Positions 35,887 to 44,109 of a DNA stretch of 64,000 nt are shown piece after piece. Source of the stretch: Nostoc sp. ATCC 43529. GTDB lineage: Bacteria; Cyanobacteriota; Cyanobacteriia; Cyanobacteriales; Nostocaceae. Positions within the stretch are counted from its first letter, which is position 1. Each line of letters starts with the position of its first letter. Position numbers and translations under genes: made by a program. The DNA is taken from the NCBI GenBank assembly GCA_003326205.1, contig LWTK01000046.1, positions 434,001 to 498,000 of the forward strand, given 5' to 3'. The notes under the pieces are model-generated. The model did not search any database. It was given only the letters and a program-made list of their open reading frames with translations, and was not told where the DNA came from.

Positions 35887-37239
35887 ATGACTCGTGTCAT
35901 CATAGTACGTCATGGTCAAAGCGGTTATAACACCGAGCGGCGTATCCAAGGGCGCACTGATGCGTCAAAATTAACCGAAAAAGGTGGTAACGATGCCAGT
36001 AAACTAGGCAAAGCCCTCAGTAATCTTTCATTTAGTGCGATTTACAGCAGTCCTCTGCAACGAGCGAAACATACAGCAGACATTATTCATAGTGAGTTAG
36101 CTTCTGGTGGTAGACAGTCTGCGGTAGTGCAGGTTTCTGATTTGCTCCTAGAAATCGATTTGCCTTTATGGGAAGGAATGCTGACAGCCGAAGTCAAGCA
36201 GGAGTTAGCCGAAGACTACCGCACTTGGCACGAACGACCCCACGAACTGCGGATGCTGCTCAATGATGCACAAGAAACAAGAGAACATTTTCCGGTTCTG
36301 GCTTTATACGAACAAGCGCGGCAATTCTGGCAAGAAATTTTGTCCCAGCATCAAGGCGAAACCGTTCTCATAGTGGGACATAACGGTATTAATCGCGCCC
36401 TGATTAGCACAGCATTAGGAATTCCCCCAAGTCGTTACCATTCAATACAGCAATCCAACTGTGGTATTACTGTCCTAAATTTTGCTGGGGGATTGGGGGA
36501 ACCAGTACAGCTAGAATCTTTGAATCAGACGCAACACACCGGAGAGATTCTACCCTCCTTGCGACCAGAGCATCAAGGAGTCAGGTTGCTGCTAGTGCGT
36601 CATGGTGAAACAGAGTGGAATCGCCAAACCAGATTTCAAGGGCAAATTGATGTTCCCCTTAACGATAACGGTAGACAACAGTCGCAAAAAGCAGGCGAAT
36701 TTCTGCAAAAAGTAGCGATCGATTATGCTGTGAGTAGCCCAATGCTACGTCCTAAAGAAACAGCAGAAATTATCTTAAAACAGCATCCGAGTGTTCAGTT
36801 GGACTTACAAAGTGGTTTAAGAGAAATTAGCCACGGGCTTTGGGAAGGAAAATTAGAAACAGAAATAGAGCAAGAATTTCCAGGAGAGTTACAACGCTGG
36901 CGGTTAGTCCCAGCCGAAGTTCAAATGCCTGAAGGGGAAAATTTACAACAGGTATGGGAACGTAGCGTTGCAGCTTGGGAATCAATTGTGCAAACAGCGT
37001 TAACTAACCAAGTGAAAACCGTTTTAGTAGTAGCCCACGATGCTACGAATAAAACCTTGCTTTGTCACATTCTCGGTTTACCCTTAGAAAATTTCTGGAA
37101 CTTTCGTCAGGGGAATGGTGCTGTTAGTGTTATTGATTATCCTTGTGGATTAGATGGTTTACCAGTACTCCAAGCAATGAACATCACCACTCATTTAGGT
37201 GGAGGGGTATTAGATAAAACAGCAGCCGGGGCGTTGTAG
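35887..37239 (+). CDS. Double-domain histidine phosphatase (phosphoglycerate mutase-like)
   Basis: The start ATG at 35887 has CAGGAGGG upstream, preferred over an upstream start at 35833. The 450-residue protein has two complete branch-1 histidine phosphatase domains in tandem: domain 1 with IVRHGQSGYNTERRIQGR (nucleophile His near residue 8) and the second catalytic His in VLIVGHNGINRAL; domain 2 with LLVRHGETEWNRQTRFQGQ and VLVVAHDATNKTLL. Both domains retain the RHG and the distal His, so both could be active. Single-domain members act on phosphosugars, phosphoglycerate, or cobalamin intermediates; the substrate here is open. Next gene, 156 bases downstream on the same strand, is the dihydroorotase homologue. 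Confidence 0.92.
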   Translation: MTRVIIVRHGQSGYNTERRIQGRTDASKLTEKGGNDASKLGKALSNLSFSAIYSSPLQRAKHTADIIHSELASGGRQSAVVQVSDLLLEIDLPLWEGMLTAEVKQELAEDYRTWHERPHELRMLLNDAQETREHFPVLALYEQARQFWQEILSQHQGETVLIVGHNGINRALISTALGIPPSRYHSIQQSNCGITVLNFAGGLGEPVQLESLNQTQHTGEILPSLRPEHQGVRLLLVRHGETEWNRQTRFQGQIDVPLNDNGRQQSQKAGEFLQKVAIDYAVSSPMLRPKETAEIILKQHPSVQLDLQSGLREISHGLWEGKLETEIEQEFPGELQRWRLVPAEVQMPEGENLQQVWERSVAAWESIVQTALTNQVKTVLVVAHDATNKTLLCHILGLPLENFWNFRQGNGAVSVIDYPCGLDGLPVLQAMNITTHLGGGVLDKTAAGAL

Positions 37240-37395
37240 GAGTGCTGAGACGCGATGAATCGCGTCTGTACAAGAGTGAGGAGTCAGGAGTTAGGAACAA
37301 AGTTAGGAGTTAGGAATAAAGTTAAAAGTGATGAGCAAATAGCAAAAACTCATAACTGATAACCGATAACTCCTAACTCATAATTAAAGATTTTT
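37240..37395. repeat. Short tandem repeats (GTTAGGA / AACTCCT types)
   Basis: GGAGTCAGGAGTTAGGAAC and GTTAGGAGTTAGGAATAAAG units at the left and TAACTCCTAACTCATAATTA at the right can pair. Spacer between the phosphatase and dihydroorotase-like genes. Confidence 0.6.
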
Positions 37396-38769
37396 ATGAT
37401 TGAACTGCTGCAACAAGTACGGGTAATTGACCCAGTTTCCGAAACTGATGAAATATTTGATGTCCTGATGGCTGATGGTTATATCCAAGCAGTAGCTTCG
37501 GGTATTTCTGATATCAGTTCGGATACTCAAATCAGAGATTGTCGGGGATTAGTTCTTGGTTCTGGGTTAGTGGATTTATACAGCCACTCCGGCGAACCAG
37601 GGTTTGAAGAACGGGAAACTCTTGTGTCTCTTTTGCAAGCTGCTGCTGCTGGCGGCTTTACTAGAGTTAGTCTATTACCCGATACATCCCCAGCTATTGA
37701 TAATCCTGCGCTGGTGGCGCAGTTGCAGAAGGGGGTAGGACACGGAGACACGGAGAGAAGTCTGAGCGGCGGCTTCCGCCGATCAGAACTTCGGGGGACG
37801 CGGGGACGCGGAGAGATTGTTAATAACATCTTTGCGTCAGAGCGTCTCTCATTCTCCGCGTCTTATTCTCTCCCCCTGCTTCATATCTGGGGTGCGATTA
37901 CCCTAGATGTTGCTGGAAAGCAAATGACGGAATTGGCGGATTTAGCCTCGGCTGGGGTTGTTGGTTTTACTGATGGCAAGCCTTTGGAAAATTTAGCACT
38001 AGTGCAGCGGGTGTTAGAGTATCTCCAACCGTTAGGGAAACCTGTTGCGTTTTGGCCTTGCGATCGCCAATTAGCTGCAAATGGTGTAATTAGAGAAGGT
38101 GTCCAAGCCCTGCGTTTAGGTTTACCGCCAGTACCAGCCAGCGCAGAAACAAGTGCGATCGCTGCAATACTTGAATTAGTTGCAGCCATCGGCACACCAA
38201 TACACATCATGCGCGTTTCCACAGCCCGCAGTGTGGAATTAATTGCAAGAGCTAAAGCTGCTGGTTTACCCATCACCGCCAGCACTACTTGGATGCATCT
38301 TTTACTTGACACTAAAGCAATTAAAAGTTATAATTCAAGCCTGCATTTAGACCCGCCTTTAGGCAATGCCAGTGATGTAGCGGCGTTGCGTGCAGGGGTG
38401 AGAGGAGGAGTTATAGATGCGATCGCGATCGACCATGCACCCTATACTTACGAAGAGAAAGTCCAGGCTTTTGCAGAGGCGCCAGCTGGAGCGATCGGTT
38501 TTGAAATAGCATTGCCTTTGCTGTGGCAATATCTTGTACAAACTGGGGAATTTACAGCTTTAGAATTATGGCGTGCGTTGAGTAGTAATCCAGCAAAGTG
38601 TTTGGGACAGAAAATCAATGCAATTACCCCTCATCAACCAGCAGAACTAACTTTATTTGACCCCCAGCAAACTTGGAAAGTTGAAAGGAAAAATCTGCAT
38701 ACACTTTCACAAAATACACCTTGGTTAGGACAACAATTACAAGGTCGCGTTGTACAAACTTGGTGTTAG
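37396..38769 (+). CDS. Dihydroorotase homologue with altered metal site and in-frame repeat insertion
   Basis: A 457-residue amidohydrolase of the dihydroorotase family (pyrimidine synthesis). Active enzymes have Asp-x-His-x-His-Leu-Arg-Glu-Pro-Gly at the first metal site; here the matching segment is DLYSHSGEPGFEE, so the first His is Tyr and the Arg is Gly. The later His-rich segment is also changed (TASTTWMHLLLD), whereas the AIDHAPY block near residue 345 is kept. This suggests a non-catalytic, structural dihydroorotase, as known for some partners of aspartate transcarbamoylase. About 50 residues at 37725-37885 (GVGHGDTERSLSGGFRRSEL onwards) come from an inserted hairpin repeat, in frame. 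It is probably still expressed because the frame is intact. Confidence 0.88.
   Translation: MIELLQQVRVIDPVSETDEIFDVLMADGYIQAVASGISDISSDTQIRDCRGLVLGSGLVDLYSHSGEPGFEERETLVSLLQAAAAGGFTRVSLLPDTSPAIDNPALVAQLQKGVGHGDTERSLSGGFRRSELRGTRGRGEIVNNIFASERLSFSASYSLPLLHIWGAITLDVAGKQMTELADLASAGVVGFTDGKPLENLALVQRVLEYLQPLGKPVAFWPCDRQLAANGVIREGVQALRLGLPPVPASAETSAIAAILELVAAIGTPIHIMRVSTARSVELIARAKAAGLPITASTTWMHLLLDTKAIKSYNSSLHLDPPLGNASDVAALRAGVRGGVIDAIAIDHAPYTYEEKVQAFAEAPAGAIGFEIALPLLWQYLVQTGEFTALELWRALSSNPAKCLGQKINAITPHQPAELTLFDPQQTWKVERKNLHTLSQNTPWLGQQLQGRVVQTWC
37725..37885. repeat. Hairpin repeat inserted in frame within the dihydroorotase homologue
   Basis: GGGACGCGGGGACGCGGAGA at the left and CTCCGCGTCTTATTCTCTCC at the right form an inverted pair around an AT-rich middle, next to a GCGGCTTCCGCC mini-hairpin. 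It carries the same GACGCGGGGACG core as the repeat in the hybrid kinase. Confidence 0.75.
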
Positions 38770-38850
38770 TTGCGTTCAATCCTGTTAATGCAAATTCTCT
38801 GAGTAATTTGTCAATATAGGAATATGATGTGATTTATGAGGGAGAATTCC

Positions 38851-39120
38851 ATGATAGAGACAGATATTTTAGTGAAGGTTACAGCAGAAGGTCAATTGAA
38901 ACTCCCCGCAGAAATTCAGGCGCAACTTCACCCCGGTGATGAATATCTTGCGACTATTACAGATGAGGAAATTGTCTTCAAAAAAATTTCCAAGCCGAGT
39001 GTTGATTTAGATGAATTTCTCGAAAAAATGGATGCACTGGAACCCGATCCTAATCAACCAAGCTTAGAAGAAATTCATGAAATCGTAAAGGAAGTACGAC
39101 AGGAGTTATGGTCTAAATAA
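38851..39120 (+). CDS. AbrB/SpoVT-type antitoxin (VapB-like)
   Basis: Start at ATG 38851, with GAGGGAGAA upstream that lies within a longer open frame from 38836. The 89-residue protein begins with a swapped-hairpin AbrB domain: ILVKVTAEGQLKLPAEIQAQ, then HPGDEYLATITDEEIVFKK. The C-terminal acidic helix (LEEIHEIVKEVRQE) is the expected toxin-binding tail. The stop codon overlaps the start of the PIN toxin gene by one base (TAATG), so the two are translationally coupled. Function by family: binds and neutralises the toxin and represses their shared promoter. Confidence 0.85.
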   Translation: MIETDILVKVTAEGQLKLPAEIQAQLHPGDEYLATITDEEIVFKKISKPSVDLDEFLEKMDALEPDPNQPSLEEIHEIVKEVRQELWSK

Positions 39121-39545
39121 TGAAAATAGTGCTTGATGTTAACGTTTGGATTTCGGCTTTGCTTTGGGGTGGTATACCAGGTAAAATTTTACGTTTAGCA
39201 CGAAATCAACAAGTTAATATTTTTACGTCTGAAGCATTATTTTTAGAATTAGAAACTACTCTCAGACGTGTCAAATTTCAGTCACGTCTACAACAGCGAG
39301 GTTATACAGTTGAAGAATTAATGTCTGTAGCAAAAGCATTTTCCGAATCATGTCAAACAGAAGATCTAGATATTCCTGAATTACGCGACCCCAAAGATAT
39401 AAAAATTATAGAAGCTGCTTTAGCTAGTGATGTAGAAGCTATTATTACTGGCGATTTAGATTTATTGGTACTGACAGAATTTAACGGAATTCCGATTTTG
39501 ACACCGCAAGAATTCCTCAATCGGTATTTTCCTGAGATATTCTAA
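39120..39545 (+). CDS. PIN-domain toxin (VapC-like RNase)
   Basis: A 141-residue PIN domain of the type annotated as putative toxin, PIN family. It has the first acidic site in VLDVNVWISALLW (Asp near residue 5), an acidic residue in LFLELETTL (about 45), and the third site in RDPKDIKIIEAALASDVEA (about 93-110), with Asp in ITGDLDLL (about 117). These form the four-acid metal site of PIN ribonucleases, which cleave tRNA or mRNA. It overlaps the antitoxin stop by one base, a classic toxin-antitoxin arrangement. It is followed by a decayed frame on the opposite strand. Confidence 0.87.
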   Translation: MKIVLDVNVWISALLWGGIPGKILRLARNQQVNIFTSEALFLELETTLRRVKFQSRLQQRGYTVEELMSVAKAFSESCQTEDLDIPELRDPKDIKIIEAALASDVEAIITGDLDLLVLTEFNGIPILTPQEFLNRYFPEIF

Positions 39546-39779
39546 ACATCCTGGTGAAGAATCTCGCACATCTGCAAAAACTTCTGGTTCAATACCTGCG
39601 GCTTCTAATTCTTGTTATTGGCGAAATGTTTCTAGGGTTTTCCAAAATTGTGATTCAGCACTGAGGTTTATTGTAGAGTCGTCGTATAAAATCTCAATGA
39701 CTATTTCTTGCCCATCAGGAATGTTTATGTCTTGAAATATTTCTATAGTGTTTCTACATTTGATGCCTTTTATTTTCAT
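39546..39779 (-). pseudogene. Antitoxin-like small gene broken by a nonsense codon
   Basis: Reading leftward from ATG at 39777-39779, 54 codons give MKIKGIKCRNTIEIFQDINI, then PDGQEIVIEI and WKTLETFRQ, followed by TAA at 39615-39617 and then QELEAAGIEPEVFADVRD in the same frame. The pattern (short N-terminal hairpin with a PDG turn, then a helical tail) resembles small antitoxin-type proteins commonly found in cyanobacteria. The stop could come from a single CAA to TAA change. The tail converges on the PIN toxin gene. No intact toxin partner for it is visible. Likely inactive. Confidence 0.55.
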
Positions 39780-39822
39780 ATAATTACGAATTAGTAATTA
39801 CAAATTATCAATTACGAATTAT
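39780..39822. repeat. AATTACGA short tandem repeats
   Basis: Degenerate copies of TAATTACGAATTAGTAATTA. Same class as at 25983-26013. Confidence 0.6.
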
Positions 39823-39868
39823 GTTAGCTTGTTTGTGAAGATTTACAATTTTTTGTAAGACTTATATG

Positions 39869-41098
39869 TTAAAGTTCACAGGTATCCATATGACGAAAGA
39901 GACCAACGACGGAAATAACACGTACTTCTTGACCCCAAAAGGTACGCGGGACTAAAATCGGAAGGTGTCCTTCGGGGGCACTTGTGTCGAACGTGAAGTC
40001 TGAGTATGTTAGCCATTTGATTTGTTTTTCGGTTTGTTGTTTCAATCCAAACCATTTGTTAACTACAACTGTTCTCCACTTCCGCCAGCCGACGCGATCG
40101 CTAAAAGTGTCGTAGTCTTCTACGCTTTCCCAAATGCGTTTTTGCACGCTAAATCCAAAACGTCCATTACTGTATTTTACCCACAGTTGGTCAATGGTGC
40201 GTAAATCAGTACAGGGAAGCTTACTAATAGATCCAAGATCGAGCGAAGTGTTTTGTTCGCTCCCAGAAGCTTTGAGCATAACTGCCAGAGTTTCTCGATC
40301 CGCTTCTATCCACACACCATCTCTGAGTAAATCACGCAAACGCGTATAGTCCACACCCTTCTCAGAGGACAGCTCATTACTAGCAGATTGCTGTTCTTGT
40401 TGCAGTCTCTCAACTTCTTCTTGTTCTCTTATTTTTTGCAGCCTTTGAGTTTCCTGTTGTCGCTGCCTCTCGACTTCTATCGTTTCTCGTAGTCGTTGCA
40501 GGTTGTCTGCTTCGTTCAATTGTCTGTTGGCTTCTTCTGCTTGTTGGAGTTCCAGTTTCGGTGTTTCTTCTTGTTCTGCTAGTTTTTGTAGCTTCTCGTT
40601 TTCTTCTTGCTCTTTAAGTTGTTGTTTACGCGCCTCAATTAATTTCTCAGCCGCATTCCAAATTCCTTCAACTACATTTGTGAATGCCTCATCTCGATTG
40701 TGCCAAGAATTCGAGATTACAGGTGTGGCATTTTTAGGCAAAGCTTGAATTTGAGCCAGGGTTAATGGTGGGTACTTCCAATAAACGCTTCGCAGAATAA
40801 TTGGAATAACACAAGCCTCTCTAGCTTTATGGCGTTCTATTGCTGTATTAACTTCGACTTCCCAGCAGTATCTAGAAGCGAGGAAGTCTGAACTAATGAG
40901 CAACAGAATAATGTCAGCTGTCTTCAGATTTTTCTTAATTTCGTCATCCCACTCCTCACCAGGCAGGATTTTGCGATCGTGCCAATTAGAAATGATACCA
41001 CTTTGTATAAAGGGACTCAAATGTTTATCTAGTTCATCCCGTAGAGGTTCGTCTATGTGAGAGTAAGAACAGAATACCTTGAGCGATACTTCTGCCAT
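39869..41098 (-). CDS. TIR domain - coiled coil - GUN4 domain fusion protein
   Basis: A 409-residue protein. Residues about 5-140 are a TIR domain (LKVFCSYSHIDEPLRDELDK, then DIILLLISSDFLASRYCWE, with the Glu of the CWEVEV stretch at the place of the NADase glutamate in catalytic TIRs). Residues about 150-258 are a charged, Glu/Gln/Arg-rich coiled coil. Residues about 265-400 are a GUN4 domain (YTRLRDLLRDGVWIEADRET, with CTDLRTIDQLW and GRFGFSVQKRIWESV), which in canonical GUN4 binds porphyrins and stimulates Mg-chelatase. No signal peptide. The pairing suggests a sensor of tetrapyrrole or related ligand coupled to TIR signalling or NAD+ cleavage; that is inference. Start ATG at 41098. A leftward single gene. 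Confidence 0.9.
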   Translation of the reverse strand: MAEVSLKVFCSYSHIDEPLRDELDKHLSPFIQSGIISNWHDRKILPGEEWDDEIKKNLKTADIILLLISSDFLASRYCWEVEVNTAIERHKAREACVIPIILRSVYWKYPPLTLAQIQALPKNATPVISNSWHNRDEAFTNVVEGIWNAAEKLIEARKQQLKEQEENEKLQKLAEQEETPKLELQQAEEANRQLNEADNLQRLRETIEVERQRQQETQRLQKIREQEEVERLQQEQQSASNELSSEKGVDYTRLRDLLRDGVWIEADRETLAVMLKASGSEQNTSLDLGSISKLPCTDLRTIDQLWVKYSNGRFGFSVQKRIWESVEDYDTFSDRVGWRKWRTVVVNKWFGLKQQTEKQIKWLTYSDFTFDTSAPEGHLPILVPRTFWGQEVRVISVVGLFRHMDTCEL

Positions 41099-41262
41099 TT
41101 TGCGTTTCAGGAGTAGGATTAAGTTACGCTTTTAGCAAATTATAGTCTCTTTACCTAATTTTTCTCAGAAGCTAACAGCAGTAGTTTCAGTGGTTTACTT
41201 ACGTCATAATCGTCAGAGCGATCGCTTTTTTCATGTTGTTCGCTCGATTGATAGCACAATTA

Positions 41263-41305
41263 AGTGAAACCCAACATTAACTTAAATATAACGTTGGGTT
41301 TCACT
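41263..41305. repeat. Inverted repeat, AGTGAAACCCAAC type
   Basis: AGTGAAACCCAAC and its complement flank about 17 AT-rich bases. It is close to the 3' end of ycf66 and could end its transcript. A common dispersed repeat form in this group. Confidence 0.6.
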
Positions 41306-41309
41306 AAAT

Positions 41310-42053
41310 TTAACTAGCCTGATTATTTGGCGGTGTTGCATCCGGTGGCGTTTCGGCTGGCGGAGCCAGAGATGCATCTGGAGCAATTTCCTCCACGGGG
41401 ATCGGTTGTTTGTTCTCAGTTTGGGGATCTGGTTGGGCTGCTTCCACCAATTCCCAGGAAGGGGGATTTGGTGGAATTGCTTCTGGTACACTCTCGGTTT
41501 TTGCTTCGGTGTCAGTAGTACTGACCGTCTCCTCTGCTGGTTGTACTGGTGTAGCAGTAGTATTGTCGATAATCTCAACAGCAGGTTTCTGTGCCAATAC
41601 GGAAGTAATGTCTTCAGGTTTGGTCGTTGTGGGTGTCTTTTGACCTACAGTTTGTTGCACCTTGTCTTTCACGCCACTCAAGGTGCTACCAATATCCTGT
41701 TGTAACTGAGCTAGCCGTTCCTGAAGAGACAATTTATTCACCTGTTCCTGAATGCCAGTTTTCACCGTCTCAGGACTAGGTACTTGGGTTTGTTGTGCTT
41801 GTGGTGTTAGTTGGCGACGTAACGAAAGAGTTTGCCAGCCAAACCAGACCAAAAGAGCGACGCTAGCCACATGACCAAGCAACAACCCCCCAGTAATGCG
41901 TGGTGCAAACACCCATAAGACTAAGGCGTAGAACAACCCGACACCGCTCCAAATAAAATCATTCTTGCGGTGGATTTCTGGAAAAAAAAACGCTGCTATG
42001 TAAATGGTTAAACTACCAAGACCGACCACCAAAGCTAGGACATATGCCAGCAT
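41310..42053 (-). CDS. Ycf66-family membrane protein
   Basis: From ATG 42053 the protein has 247 residues; an upstream open stretch to 42101 is repeat-derived. The N-terminal half has three hydrophobic segments (MLAYVLALVVGLGSLTIYIA, IWSGVGLFYALVLWVFAP, and GHVASVALLVWFGWQTLSLR) that define Ycf66, a chloroplast-encoded/cyanobacterial family of unknown function. The C-terminal half is a Pro/Glu/Thr-rich low-complexity tail (about 130-247). It is probably a thylakoid or plasma-membrane protein. It is a leftward single gene next to the divergent gnd gene. Confidence 0.85.
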   Translation of the reverse strand: MLAYVLALVVGLGSLTIYIAAFFFPEIHRKNDFIWSGVGLFYALVLWVFAPRITGGLLLGHVASVALLVWFGWQTLSLRRQLTPQAQQTQVPSPETVKTGIQEQVNKLSLQERLAQLQQDIGSTLSGVKDKVQQTVGQKTPTTTKPEDITSVLAQKPAVEIIDNTTATPVQPAEETVSTTDTEAKTESVPEAIPPNPPSWELVEAAQPDPQTENKQPIPVEEIAPDASLAPPAETPPDATPPNNQAS

Positions 42054-42076
42054 TATTTGGTTACTCCTTTGACTAG

Positions 42077-42232
42077 GGATTGGGCATGGGGCATGGGGCA
42101 TTGGGCATTGGGTATTGGGGTAGTGGGGTGGTAGGGTGGTGGGGAGATGGGGTGTAATTCTCTCCCCATCTCCTCATCTCCCCATCTCCCCATCTCCTCA
42201 TCTCCTCATCTCCCCATTCCCCACTCCCCGAT
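42077..42232. repeat. G-rich/C-rich hairpin repeat upstream of ycf66
   Basis: GGGCATGGGGCATTGGG-type units and GTGGGGTGGTAGGGTGGTGG at the left, CTCCCCATCTCCTCATCTCC arrays at the right. The halves can pair over more than 60 bases with mismatches. It lies between divergent genes ycf66 and gnd, so it may affect both promoters. Confidence 0.65.
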
Positions 42233-42406
42233 CTAAATGAATACAAGTCAATTGTTGATTTAGATACAACTTAAAATTAATTATCTGTGTTAGTTGTGGA
42301 TTTTTGTCGTTGAGATCAACTCTTAAGGTCTTCTTTAGGAGATCGGCGAAAATCTCGGACTACCCTAAAAGATGAAAGGATCTGCAAGAGTTAGCCAAAC
42401 AAATTT

Positions 42407-43840
42407 ATGACACTACAAAGCTTTGGTGTGATTGGATTAGCCGTTATGGGTGAGAATATCGCTCTAAACGTCGAGCGTAATGGCTTCCCAATTGCAGTTT
42501 ACAACCGCTCCCGAGAAAAAACGGATGCCTTTATGGCGCAGCGTGCGCCAGGACGGAACGTCAAAGCCGCTTTTACCCTAGAAGAATTTGTCGCCTTATT
42601 GGAACGTCCCCGCAAAATCCTTGTCATGGTGCAAGCTGGTAAGCCAGTGGATGCGGTGATTGCTCAACTCAGACCTTTGCTAGATGAAGGCGATATCATT
42701 ATCGACGGTGGTAACTCTTGGTTTGAAGACACAGAACGACGCACTCAAGAATTAGAACCTGCTGGACTGCGCTATCTTGGTATGGGCGTCAGTGGTGGTG
42801 AAGAAGGAGCGCTAAACGGCCCTTCACTAATGCCCGGTGGTACAACCAGTTCTTACGAGTATCTATCACCCATTTTCAACAAAATTGCTGCCCAAGTCGA
42901 TGACGGCCCTTGTGTAACCTACATCGGCCCTGGTGGTTCTGGGCACTATGTAAAAATGGTACACAACGGCATTGAGTATGGCGATATGCAGCTCATTGCT
43001 GAAGCCTACGACTTACTCAAAAATGCGGCTGGACTAGACCATAATCAGCTACATGAAGTGTTTGCTGAATGGAACACCACCGACGAACTCGATTCATTTT
43101 TGATTGAGATTACGAAGAATATCTTCCCTTACATTGACCCAGAAACAAATCTACCCCTGGTGGACTTGATTGTTGATGCAGCTGGTCAAAAGGGAACTGG
43201 ACGCTGGACTGTGCAAACTGCATTGGAATTGGGAGTTTCGATTCCCACAATCACAGCGGCTGTGAATGCACGGATTATATCTTCTATCAAAGAAGAACGG
43301 GTAGCAGCATCTAAAGTCCTCACAGGCCCCAGTGGCAAGTATAGCGGGCAAACCAAGGACTTTATCAACAAAGTACGCGATGCTCTCTATTGCTCGAAAA
43401 TCTGTTCTTACGCTCAAGGGATGGCGCTGCTTTCTACAGCTTCAAAAACATATAATTGGAATTTGAATCTGAGCGAAATGGCGCGGATTTGGAAAGGTGG
43501 CTGTATTATTCGCGCTCGCTTTTTGAATAAGATTAAGAAGGCTTTTAGCGAAAATCCAACTTTGCCTAACTTGCTGTTAGCTCCCGAATTTAAGCAGACA
43601 ATTCTCGATAGACAGACTGCTTGGCGGGAAGTGATTGCGACAGCTGCAACACTGGGAATTCCAGTACCCGCATTTAGCGCATCCTTGGATTATTTTGACA
43701 GCTATCGCCGCGATCGCCTACCCCAAAACCTGACCCAAGCACAACGCGACTACTTCGGCGCACACACTTACCTGCGTCTTGATAAGCCAGGAACCTTCCA
43801 CACTGAATGGGTACCAATCGCTGAAGCTGATAAAAAATAA
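42407..43840 (+). CDS. gnd: 6-phosphogluconate dehydrogenase, decarboxylating
   Basis: A 477-residue NADP-dependent enzyme of the oxidative pentose phosphate pathway (6-phosphogluconate to ribulose 5-phosphate and CO2). Visible: Rossmann start GVIGLAVMGENIALNVERNG, IIDGGNSWFEDTERR, the substrate/catalytic region GGSGHYVKMVHNGIEYGDM with the catalytic Lys, and the C-terminal block around YFGAHTYLRLDKPGTFHTEW. Length and motifs are complete. In heterocystous cyanobacteria this pathway is the main reductant source for nitrogen fixation and dark metabolism. Single gene, rightward, ended by a good terminator at 43906. Confidence 0.98.
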   Translation: MTLQSFGVIGLAVMGENIALNVERNGFPIAVYNRSREKTDAFMAQRAPGRNVKAAFTLEEFVALLERPRKILVMVQAGKPVDAVIAQLRPLLDEGDIIIDGGNSWFEDTERRTQELEPAGLRYLGMGVSGGEEGALNGPSLMPGGTTSSYEYLSPIFNKIAAQVDDGPCVTYIGPGGSGHYVKMVHNGIEYGDMQLIAEAYDLLKNAAGLDHNQLHEVFAEWNTTDELDSFLIEITKNIFPYIDPETNLPLVDLIVDAAGQKGTGRWTVQTALELGVSIPTITAAVNARIISSIKEERVAASKVLTGPSGKYSGQTKDFINKVRDALYCSKICSYAQGMALLSTASKTYNWNLNLSEMARIWKGGCIIRARFLNKIKKAFSENPTLPNLLLAPEFKQTILDRQTAWREVIATAATLGIPVPAFSASLDYFDSYRRDRLPQNLTQAQRDYFGAHTYLRLDKPGTFHTEWVPIAEADKK

Positions 43841-43905
43841 ACTTTCACACTTACACCCCAACAGATTGTGAAAGTTGAAAGAGTTTTCAACTGCAATTTT
43901 TATAC

Positions 43906-43933
43906 TGACTCTGAATTTCAGAGTCATTTTTTT
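43906..43933 (+). terminator. Rho-independent terminator after gnd
   Basis: TGACTCTGA and its complement flank a 3-base loop, followed by seven T residues. It lies 65 bases after the gnd stop codon. Confidence 0.85.
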
Positions 43934-43989
43934 ATGAATGCTGAGTCAAACGCCTAAATTAGTTGACTTAAAACCTTTAAATATAATAT

Positions 43990-44109
43990 GATTATAGATT
44001 GTCTGTCTAATTCCGCTCGGAACAGGTAGACACATAACAAAGGCTGGCAAAAGCATCTGTAAACAAGATATAAACCAGCTACCTGTACGGCAACTTCAAG
44101 GACAATTCC
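43990..44109 (+). promoter_or_regulatory. rplU leader region
   Basis: 120 bases with short paired segments (CGCTCGGAACAGGTAGACAC and GCTACCTGTACGGCAAC contain complementary CAGGTAG/CTACCTG). Ribosomal protein leaders often carry such structure for autoregulation; here this is only a candidate. Confidence 0.3.

Noticed and set aside
43990..44109. tRNA-like or riboswitch-like fold ahead of rplU
   Set aside because: No cloverleaf, CCA end or known riboswitch core; kept only as a low-confidence leader.
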